A DNA stretch of 6,153 bases. Origin: Zoogloeaceae bacterium (GTDB lineage Bacteria; Pseudomonadota; Gammaproteobacteria; Burkholderiales; Rhodocyclaceae). Shown here one piece after another: positions 1 through 4,616 of this stretch. Location: assembly GCA_031278735.1 (NCBI GenBank), contig JAITJU010000095.1, forward strand, positions 1-6,153. The letters run 5' to 3'. A program made the position numbers and the translations under genes. Numbering within the stretch: position 1 is the first letter of the stretch; each line of letters starts with the position of its first letter. Under the pieces are notes generated by a model. The model searched no databases, was not told the origin of the DNA, and saw nothing but the letters and a program-made list of their open reading frames with translations.

Positions 1-69
1 GAACGCAGCGGCGGCAGGATGCTCCCACCGCGTTTCGTCGTCCGCCGTAATTGCCGCGCGGATCGGCAT
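1..69 (-). CDS. Possible 5' end of a divergent gene, cut by the left edge
   Basis: An open frame on the minus strand starts with ATG at 69-67 and stays open for 23 codons to the window edge. It begins MPIRAAITADDETRWE. A purine-rich stretch, GGGAAGG at 80-74, ends four bases before the ATG and could serve as a ribosome-binding site. The start loosely resembles the N-termini of GNAT or FemAB-like acyltransferases (MxIRxAxxxD...), but 23 residues cannot establish a family. About three quarters of third codon positions are G or C, as in the neighbouring genes. Against it, the start codon lies only 27 bases from the start of the plus-strand phosphatase gene, so the two leaders would have to overlap. 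A competing reading is a plus-strand gene ending TGA at 98-100. Treat this as a candidate only. Confidence 0.3.
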   Translation of the reverse strand, partial: MPIRAAITADDETRWEHPAAAAF

Positions 70-81
70 TGCGCCTTCCCT

Positions 82-88
82 GGAAAGA
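82..88 (+). promoter_or_regulatory. Ribosome-binding site for the App1-like gene
   Basis: GGAAAGA lies 8 bases before the ATG at 97. It favours this ATG over the in-frame ATG at 19, whose product would carry a charged, non-signal-like 26-residue extension in front of an otherwise good signal peptide. Confidence 0.5.
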
Positions 89-96
89 ATGTCGCC

Positions 97-1134
97 ATGA
101 GCCTCTTCATCCGCGCATTTGCAGACGCGAAGCGCCTCTCTTTTCTCCTGATCCTCCTTTTCCTGGCCGGGAGTGCGGCGGCGCGGGAGTTGATCGATGA
201 GGATCGCGTCCTCTTCTTTCCGGACATTGCCGTTCTCGACGAGGAAACAGACACGCTCCGGGTATGGGTAAAATCCTGGGCATATGAGGAAGAAAGCCGC
301 ACGATCGCGCTCTGGACGGTCGCCCGCGCGCTCGGCATCACGCTCGATCAACGCGCCCCGGAGGAAAGAACGCTTTTTCGGGAACGCACCCATTATTTCC
401 AGACGGACTCGGAACGCGGCGTGAGGCTTTCCGTACGCCTTGCCAATGTTGATCGGGAACTGCCGGAAACCAATCCGGCTGGACGCGCGGACGCGGAATT
501 TCGCCTCCCCACGCGCATCCTCTCCGACGCGCGCAATGCCCATCGCATCGTCTTCACCCTGAACGCGCCGGGACATCCCCAGGACGCGCGGGAAGGATAC
601 GCCTGGTACGCGCCGCCAGAAGGCGTTTCCGTCGTAAGCGACATCGACGATACCATCAAGATATCCCAGGTGCGCGATCGCGCCCTTCTCATGGAAAACA
701 CCTTCCTGAAACCCTTCGTGGCCGTGCCCGGCGCGGCGGCCTGGTATCGGGAAATGGCGCGGGAATTGCCGGGAGCGGCGTTTCATTATCTTTCCGCTTC
801 TCCCCTGCAACTTTTTCCCGCGCTTCAGGATTTTCTGACCAGCGAAGGCTTCCCGCCCGGCAGTCTGCACCTGCGCGAATCCACCGCCTGGCACGGTCTA
901 ATCGCGGAAAAGAAAACGACGATCGCGCACAAAACCAAGGAAATCGAACGGCTGTTTTCGCTCTATCCAAAACGCCGCTTCATCCTGATCGGCGATTCCG
1001 GCGAACAGGACGCGGAAATTTACGCCGACATCGCCCGCCGCCACCCCGACCGGGTCATCGCCATCCACATCCGTGACGCGGAGAGGGGCGTCTGGCGGGA
1101 AACCCTCCCCGGAAACGCCCAAACCGCCGATTGA
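97..1134 (+). CDS. Exported App1/DUF2183-family phosphatase
   Basis: The product is 345 residues and belongs to the App1 phosphatase catalytic family (DUF2183), which has a HAD-like active site. The founding yeast member App1 is a Mg-dependent phosphatidate phosphatase; the substrate of bacterial members is not established. Residues 1-29 form a signal peptide, with a basic start, a hydrophobic core around 15-24 and a likely cut after SAAA, so the enzyme probably acts in the periplasm. Residues 30-175 are an N-terminal region without a motif I recognise. The catalytic part runs from about 176 to 330. It has SDIDDT (nucleophile D182, general acid D184), YLSASP at 231-236, HKTK with K279, and GDSGEQD at 299-305 with acidic metal ligands. 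All key residues are present. The ATG at 97 was chosen for its ribosome-binding site and the signal peptide. The gene is convergent with cbiX and shares no obvious function with it. Confidence 0.85.
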   Translation: MSLFIRAFADAKRLSFLLILLFLAGSAAARELIDEDRVLFFPDIAVLDEETDTLRVWVKSWAYEEESRTIALWTVARALGITLDQRAPEERTLFRERTHYFQTDSERGVRLSVRLANVDRELPETNPAGRADAEFRLPTRILSDARNAHRIVFTLNAPGHPQDAREGYAWYAPPEGVSVVSDIDDTIKISQVRDRALLMENTFLKPFVAVPGAAAWYREMARELPGAAFHYLSASPLQLFPALQDFLTSEGFPPGSLHLRESTAWHGLIAEKKTTIAHKTKEIERLFSLYPKRRFILIGDSGEQDAEIYADIARRHPDRVIAIHIRDAERGVWRETLPGNAQTAD

Positions 1135-1266
1135 CCGACAAAACGAGGGGTTTTCGTCCTCGCGGCAATTCGTATACGGCACACGGATCGCTTTGCCAGA
1201 CGCCCGCCCAGGCCATACCGCAATGCCTCAATCAAACACCACATTTTCTGTCCGCTGATCGTCTCG
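1135..1266. other. Convergent intergenic region, no gene seen
   Basis: These 132 bases separate the 3' ends of the App1-like gene and cbiX. Apart from the weak hairpin at 1144-1162 and the 8-base palindrome CGTATACG at 1171-1178, I see no structure. Open frames crossing the gap have no ribosome-binding site and no recognisable product. Confidence 0.5.
1140..1162 (-). terminator. Weak candidate intrinsic terminator after cbiX
   Basis: Read on the minus strand, CGAGG pairs with CCTCG (1162-1158 with 1148-1144) around a 9-base loop, followed directly by TTTTG (1143-1139). It lies about 105 bases after the cbiX stop. The stem has only five pairs and the T-run four bases, so termination would be partial at best. 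I see no better terminator between the convergent genes. Confidence 0.35.
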
Positions 1267-1659
1267 TCAAAATACTTCTCCCGCCGGGAGGAGATGGCGC
1301 GCGGCTTCTCGCGCCATGGCTTCCTGCACACTTGCCGTCATGCCAATTGTTTCGGCGAGTTCCAGGCGAAGCCGCGGGTGGCGTCGCTGGAGCGCGGCGA
1401 CCTTTCTTGGCAAATCGCGCTTCAGGTGTCCGCCTGCGGCGATGAATGCAGGCAGGATGACGATGTGTTCGACGCCCGCCGCCGCTAGTTCTTCTATCCG
1501 CGTCGACAGATCGGGCGCGATGAAATCGAGAAAGGCCAGTTCCACCCGGAATTCGGGATGCACGGCGCGGATTCTGTCCCGCACATTTTGCAGAGGCGCG
1601 CTCCAATCCGGGTCGCGCGCGCCGTGGCCAAACAGAATCAGCGCGCGCGCGGCGGTCAT
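1267..1659 (-). CDS. cbiX: Short CbiX-type sirohydrochlorin chelatase
   Basis: The product is 130 residues, the size of single-domain CbiX (CbiXS) proteins, which work as homodimers; long forms carry two such domains. The family inserts cobalt (or in related SirB proteins, iron) into sirohydrochlorin, on the way to cobalamin or siroheme. LILFGHGARDP near the N-terminus supplies H12, and the later LPAFIAAGGHLKRDLP supplies H78. These are the two histidines expected for metal handling in this family. The ATG at 1659 comes one base after the ybiB stop (TGA-A-ATG), which implies translational coupling. An in-frame ATG at 1698 would add 13 residues in front of the family's normal start and is less likely. 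No cobalamin genes are visible. Next to ybiB, a role in siroheme supply for nitrite or sulfite reductase is a reasonable inference, but iron versus cobalt specificity cannot be read from the sequence. Confidence 0.85.
   Translation of the reverse strand: MTAARALILFGHGARDPDWSAPLQNVRDRIRAVHPEFRVELAFLDFIAPDLSTRIEELAAAGVEHIVILPAFIAAGGHLKRDLPRKVAALQRRHPRLRLELAETIGMTASVQEAMAREAARHLLPAGEVF
1278..1290 (-). other. Small hairpin inside the 3' end of cbiX
   Basis: CTCCC and GGGAG form a perfect five-pair stem with a 3-base loop, inside the codons for the last residues of CbiX. On the minus strand the stem is followed by AAGTATTTTGA, which includes the stop codon. It could slow RNA polymerase or protect the 3' end, but the following T-run is interrupted and I would not call it a terminator. 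Confidence 0.25.
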
Positions 1660-1660
1660 T

Positions 1661-2632
1661 TCAGATGCCGCCCGCCGCCACGCGAGCGCGGGCTTCATTC
1701 AGACTGCCGACGGCATTGCTGGCATAGAGACAGCAAACCAGCTGGTTCATGAGAGGCAGCGGCAGCGGCAATTTTTTATCCAGCGCCTTTTCTATCCATT
1801 GCGCCGTGCTTTTGGCGTCCGCCGCCTCCGGCAGATGCGGCAGGGTTTTGATGCTGTCGCGCTCGGCGGCAAACAGCGTCTGGGCGGCGCCCGCGTGTAA
1901 AAACTCGATGCAGGGACGGCGCAGCGGATTGGCGAAGGGTTCGCCTTCCGTCGCGCGCGACAACAAGGCCGTCTGTCCCCTACCCAGCAAAATTTCCCGC
2001 ATTTTATCCAGCGCGTCGGGATGCGTGGCCGCCGCCGCCAGCACCCCCTGACCACTGATGAACGGGTCCAGCAGCTTGACCAGCGAATGCGCGCAATGGC
2101 GCACCCCCAGACGCGCGCGCAAGGCCAGTTGTTCGTTCAGCGCGGGCGAAAAGACCGAAAGCGGCGCAAACGCCAGTCCCTCTTGGTCCAACCGTTGTTG
2201 CGCCTGTTGCAGACTGGTGGCGGGCAGAATGCCCAATTCACGGAAAACCTGCGCCGAAGAGACGCGCCCAAAGCCTTCGATCAACCCATGCACCAGCACC
2301 GGCACGCCAAAGCGCTGCAACAGCAACGCCAGCAACGGCGTCAAATTCACGCCTTTGCGCGCGCCATTGTAAGAAGGCAACACCACGGGACGAATTTCGC
2401 CCGCAGGTCGTTCCAGGCGATAACTGCGCGCTTCCGCCGCTTGCAGGAACGCGGCCAGTTCCACCGGAGTTTCGCCTTTCACGCGCAGCGCAATGAGGAT
2501 TGCGCCCAGCTCCAGTTCCGGGATGCCGCCATCCAGTATGGCGGCATAGAGTTTTTCGGCGTCGTCAAAAGCCAGATCGGCGGCACCTTTTGCGCCGCGT
2601 CCGATTTCCCGGATGTAATGGGAAAAATTCAT
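1661..2632 (-). CDS. ybiB: YbiB/TrpD2 family nucleic-acid-binding protein
   Basis: The product is 323 residues, close to the roughly 320 of E. coli YbiB. The family has the fold of anthranilate phosphoribosyltransferase (TrpD, glycosyltransferase family 3) but is known to bind nucleic acids without sequence preference rather than make anthranilate derivatives. Residues 1-70 match the helical N-terminal domain (DAEKLYAAILDGGIPELELGAILIALRVKGET). From about 80 the alpha/beta domain has PVLVHGLIEGFGRVSS at 111-126, where TrpD has its KHG-type phosphoribosyl-pyrophosphate loop. It also has LGVRHCAHSLVKLLDP at 175-190 and RATEGEPFANP at 226-236. The start at 2632 has a strong ribosome-binding site; an upstream in-frame ATG at 2680 would lie on the sigma-54-like element and lacks family similarity. 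In E. coli ybiB is SOS-linked through dinG; here it heads a unit with cbiX behind a sigma-54-like promoter. Confidence 0.9.
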   Translation of the reverse strand: MNFSHYIREIGRGAKGAADLAFDDAEKLYAAILDGGIPELELGAILIALRVKGETPVELAAFLQAAEARSYRLERPAGEIRPVVLPSYNGARKGVNLTPLLALLLQRFGVPVLVHGLIEGFGRVSSAQVFRELGILPATSLQQAQQRLDQEGLAFAPLSVFSPALNEQLALRARLGVRHCAHSLVKLLDPFISGQGVLAAAATHPDALDKMREILLGRGQTALLSRATEGEPFANPLRRPCIEFLHAGAAQTLFAAERDSIKTLPHLPEAADAKSTAQWIEKALDKKLPLPLPLMNQLVCCLYASNAVGSLNEARARVAAGGI

Positions 2633-2637
2633 GTCTT

Positions 2638-2643
2638 CTCCTT
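2638..2643 (-). promoter_or_regulatory. Strong ribosome-binding site for ybiB
   Basis: AAGGAG on the minus strand lies five bases before the ATG at 2632. It settles the ybiB start against upstream in-frame ATG codons at 2680 and 2788, which would add residues unlike any YbiB N-terminus. Confidence 0.8.
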
Positions 2644-2662
2644 TACGGTTGCGCTCCCCTGG

Positions 2663-2679
2663 ATGCAACTGCCATGCCA
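2663..2679 (-). promoter_or_regulatory. Sigma-54 (-24/-12) promoter for ybiB-cbiX
   Basis: The minus strand reads TGGCATGGCAGTTGCAT. Against the sigma-54 consensus TGGCACG-N4-TTGCW it differs only at the sixth base (T for C). The invariant GG (2678-2677) and GC (2666-2665) are separated by exactly ten bases, as required. Transcription would start near 2653, giving a leader of about 21 bases that just contains the AAGGAG ribosome-binding site. Orientation and distance to ybiB are therefore both right. Promoters of this class need an ATP-dependent activator bound upstream. No competing sigma-70 promoter is obvious between 2640 and 2755. Confidence 0.65.
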
Positions 2680-2718
2680 TGAATTTTTCGGGGGTTTTTC
2701 GCGTCTGTCGCTTGTTCT

Positions 2719-2735
2719 TGCACCAAAGCAAGGCA
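2719..2735 (-). promoter_or_regulatory. NtrC-like half site
   Basis: The NtrC box is roughly TGCACC-N5-GGTGCA. On the plus strand this 17-mer begins TGCACCAAA, a perfect half, while the other half (AAGGCA) matches poorly. Its centre lies about 74 bases upstream of the predicted sigma-54 start, a position from which enhancer-binding proteins can act. A half site alone is weak evidence, and its value depends on the promoter and on the second site 40 bases away. Confidence 0.25.
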
Positions 2736-2755
2736 ACGATGCCCTGCCGCAAAAG

Positions 2756-2783
2756 AAATGCCCCGCTCTGGTGCGAGGCATTT
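2756..2783 (-). terminator. Intrinsic terminator of the sspA-sspB transcript
   Basis: Six bases after the sspB stop codon the minus strand forms AAATGCC/GGCATTT, seven pairs. Inside is one mismatch, then three more pairs around a six-base loop. The second arm runs into TTTCTTTT (2758-2751), giving the U-rich tail. This separates the sspAB unit from ybiB and means ybiB needs its own promoter. The inner part of the hairpin also resembles an NtrC box. Confidence 0.75.
2759..2775. promoter_or_regulatory. NtrC-like site embedded in the sspB terminator
   Basis: The plus strand reads T-GCCCC-GCTCT-GGTGC-G. Against the NtrC box core GCACC-N5-GGTGC only the third base differs. Its centre is about 114 bases upstream of the predicted ybiB sigma-54 start, similar to the promoter-proximal site at E. 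coli glnA, and 40 bases (close to four helical turns) from the half site at 2719-2735. The dyad could simply be part of the terminator stem, which is the main alternative. Confidence 0.3.
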
Positions 2784-2788
2784 CCCAT

Positions 2789-3214
2789 TTATTTCACTCG
2801 CCGCAGCCAGGGATGATCGCTGCGCTTGCCGGAAGGCGGATGCGATTCTTCTGGCGGATTTTCCGGCGCGTCCCCCGAATTTTCCGGCGCGGCGACGACG
2901 CCGACCTCGAAGGCCATGCCTTGACCGTTTTCCTGAGCATACAGGGCGGCTACCCGCGTCACGGGAACCCATACTTCCTGCGCGACGCCATTGAAGCGCG
3001 CCCGGAAAGTGATGCAGTCGTTTTGCATCTGCAGCCTGTCCGTGGCTTCCGGGCTGATGTTGAACACAATCTGCCCGTTGCGCACAAAGCCTTGCGGCAC
3101 CCGGCAACTCGCGTCCACAGCAACGGTCAGGTAAGGCGTCAGTCCATTGTCAGTGCACCACTCGTACAGGGCACGCGCCAGATAAGGCTTGAGTTCGGGC
3201 AGATGAGCGGCCAT
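2789..3214 (-). CDS. sspB: ClpXP adaptor SspB
   Basis: The product is 141 residues and has the standard SspB layout. A folded substrate-binding domain occupies about residues 5-110 (PYLARALYEWCTDNGLTPYL, then VRNGQIVFNIS and the conserved ITFRARFNG). A flexible Pro/Glu/Ser-rich linker runs from 111 to 133, and the short C-terminal XB tail is WLRRVK. SspB dimers bind ssrA-tagged and other substrates and tether them to ClpX for ClpP degradation. The tail keeps L137, V140 and K141, the positions that contact the ClpX zinc-binding domain (E. coli ends LRVVK). The ATG at 3214 follows the sspA stop after three bases (TAA-ACG-ATG), so the two genes are coupled. No strong Shine-Dalgarno precedes it, which fits dependence on ribosomes finishing sspA. 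A good terminator follows directly. Confidence 0.95.
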   Translation of the reverse strand: MAAHLPELKPYLARALYEWCTDNGLTPYLTVAVDASCRVPQGFVRNGQIVFNISPEATDRLQMQNDCITFRARFNGVAQEVWVPVTRVAALYAQENGQGMAFEVGVVAAPENSGDAPENPPEESHPPSGKRSDHPWLRRVK

Positions 3215-3217
3215 CGT

Positions 3218-3820
3218 TTATTTGCGCATCACTCTCTCGGAAGGCGTCAGCGCATCGATGAAGCCCTGACGGCTGAAAATGCGTTCAGCGTATTTCATCA
3301 GGGGCGCGGCGCTCTTCGGCAGATCAATGCCGTAATAATCGAGACGCCACAGCAAGGGCGCAATCGCCACGTCAAGCATGGAAAAGTCATCGCCCAGCAT
3401 GAATTTCTGCTTGCTGAAAATGGGCGACAGCTCGGCCAGACGATCCCGAATGCTTTCCTTTGCCCTGGTCACCGTCTTGATGTTCTTTTCCAACGGATCG
3501 ATGTGACAGAAAATCTCCCGCTCCATGCTGGAAAGCAGCTGCCGCGCCCGCGCCCGCATGATGGGATCAGGCGGCATCAGTTGCGGATGCGGAAAACGCT
3601 CATCAATGTATTCGTTGATGATGTTTGGCTCGTAAAGCTCCAAATCACGCTCGACCAGCACCGGAACGCGGTGGTAGGGATTGACCGCCGCCAGCTCTTC
3701 CGGCTTGTTGAATATATCCACGTCGATGACCTGAAAATCCATGCCCTTTTCATAGAGCACAATACGGCATCGGTGGCTGAAGGGACAGGTCGTCCCCGAA
3801 TAAAGATTCATCATGAGCAT
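3218..3820 (-). CDS. sspA: Stringent starvation protein A
   Basis: The product is 200 residues. SspA binds RNA polymerase together with sigma-70 and alters promoter choice in starvation, acid stress and phage infection. It has a glutathione-transferase fold but is thought not to act as one. Residues 1-80 form the thioredoxin-like half, with LYSGTTCPFSHRCRIVLYEKGMDF near the start and the cis-proline site RVPVL at 51-55. Next is IINEYIDERFPHP, whose PHP at 77-79 is the conserved surface patch tied to regulation in E. coli. Residues 88-200 form the helical C-terminal half (MLGDDFSMLDVAIAPLLWRLDYYGIDLP). The start could be the ATG at 3820 or the ATG at 3814 (MMNLYSGTT, more like relatives); the AGG at 3827-3825 is close to the first and far from the second. 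Position 65 is Pro where GST-like proteins often have the Ser of an ES pair. Confidence 0.95.
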   Translation of the reverse strand: MLMMNLYSGTTCPFSHRCRIVLYEKGMDFQVIDVDIFNKPEELAAVNPYHRVPVLVERDLELYEPNIINEYIDERFPHPQLMPPDPIMRARARQLLSSMEREIFCHIDPLEKNIKTVTRAKESIRDRLAELSPIFSKQKFMLGDDFSMLDVAIAPLLWRLDYYGIDLPKSAAPLMKYAERIFSRQGFIDALTPSERVMRK

Positions 3821-3890
3821 TCAACCTGAAAACAATGCGGCGCCGTTTCCGGAAATCCGAAGTACGATGCCGGGGCAATGAACGGGAAAA
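3821..3890. other. petC-sspA gap, no clear promoter or terminator
   Basis: The 70-base gap contains the palindromes TTTCCGGAAA and CGGCGCCG (3838-3845). It has no hairpin followed by a T-run on the minus strand and no convincing -35/-10 pair. Read-through from the pet operon into sspAB is therefore likely, although a weak internal promoter cannot be excluded. Confidence 0.4.
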
Positions 3891-4616
3891 CTAGTGCACG
3901 TCTTTCCAGTATTCCTTCTTCAAGGCATAGGCAAAACCAAGCAACAAGGCCAGGAAAATAAGCACTCCCACACCCAGACGTTTCCTGAATTCGGCCTGCG
4001 GATCGGACATCCAGGTAAGGAAACCAACGAGATCCGCAACCGCCTTGTCGTAGTCCTGCGGCGAGAGCGCCCCATTCGCGGCGGGTTGCAGCTTGTCGTC
4101 CGCGCCCAGCGTCTGTTCGCCTTGCAGGTCGAACAGAATGTGCGGCATGCCGACATTGGCGAAAATCACATTGTTCCAGCCAGTCGGACGGGTCTCGTCG
4201 CGGTAGAAGCTGCGCAGATAGGTATAGAGCCAGTCCGCGCCGCTGCCGTCGGCGGAAGCGCGCGCGCGCGCCACCAGCGACAAATCGGGCGGCGCAACGC
4301 CGAACCACTTTTTCGCGTCCGCCGACGTCATCGCAACCGTCATCGTGTCGCCAATCTTTTCGGTGGTAAACATCAGGTTTTCCTTGATCTGCGCTTCCGT
4401 CAAACCCAGATCCATGAGCCTGTTGTAACGCAGGGCGCTGGCGCCGTGGCAGGAAAGGCAGTAATTCACGAACAGCCTGGCGCCGTTTTGCAGGGCAGCT
4501 TTGTCGCCGGAAACATCCGGCGCGGAGTCAAGATGCAGGCTTTCGGAAGCCAACGCAAAAACAGGCGCGAAAAGCAACGCCGCCAACAGGGTTTTCAGCT
4601 TATGCATGGTCTTCAT
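3891..4616 (-). CDS. petC: Cytochrome c1 of the bc1 complex
   Basis: The product is 241 residues. Cytochrome c1 carries one covalent heme c, takes electrons from the Rieske centre and passes them to a soluble cytochrome c on the periplasmic side. Residues 1-23 are a signal peptide with a likely cut at ALA-SE. Heme attachment is at NYCLSCHG (C53, C56, axial H57). The conserved GVAPPDLSL and RPTGWNN segments follow, and NVGMPH provides the probable axial methionine M157. A C-terminal membrane anchor (LGVGVLIFLALLLGFAYAL, about 214-232) precedes a basic tail ending KKEYWKDVH. The start at 4616 overlaps the petB stop by four bases (ATGA), and AAGGGTG at 4631-4625 lies eight bases upstream, so this start is preferred over in-frame ATGs at 4667 and 4607. 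It is a single c1 and is not fused to petB. Confidence 0.95.
   Translation of the reverse strand: MKTMHKLKTLLAALLFAPVFALASESLHLDSAPDVSGDKAALQNGARLFVNYCLSCHGASALRYNRLMDLGLTEAQIKENLMFTTEKIGDTMTVAMTSADAKKWFGVAPPDLSLVARARASADGSGADWLYTYLRSFYRDETRPTGWNNVIFANVGMPHILFDLQGEQTLGADDKLQPAANGALSPQDYDKAVADLVGFLTWMSDPQAEFRKRLGVGVLIFLALLLGFAYALKKEYWKDVH

Noticed and set aside
1210..1228. Imperfect hairpin AGGCCAT...ATGCCT in the convergent gap
   Set aside because: The stem needs a bulge and is not followed by a T-run on either strand, so it is not a terminator; no other role is apparent.
1020..1331. A 103-codon minus-strand open frame downstream of and overlapping cbiX
   Set aside because: It starts inside cbiX without a ribosome-binding site and ends inside the App1-like gene; the translation has no family resemblance. 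An alternating-frame gene remnant cannot be excluded but is not supported.
1316..1900. A 194-codon plus-strand open frame opposite cbiX and ybiB
   Set aside because: It crosses two coupled minus-strand genes with good family matches, and its own product resembles nothing I know.
2633..2788. N-terminal extension of ybiB or a small gene in the sspB-ybiB gap
   Set aside because: The in-frame extension has no similarity to YbiB, crosses the terminator and sigma-54 element, and a strong AAGGAG sits right before the ATG at 2632.
2021..3829. A 602-codon open frame on the plus strand
   Set aside because: It lies antisense to ybiB, sspB and sspA, which are clearly real. The product is Arg/His/Gln-rich with no recognisable domain, and long antisense frames are expected in GC-rich coding DNA.
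4258..4271. Alternating GC run of 14 bases, possible Z-DNA former
   Set aside because: It encodes the Ala-Arg repeats of petC (LVARARAS) and is explained by codon choice in a GC-rich genome.
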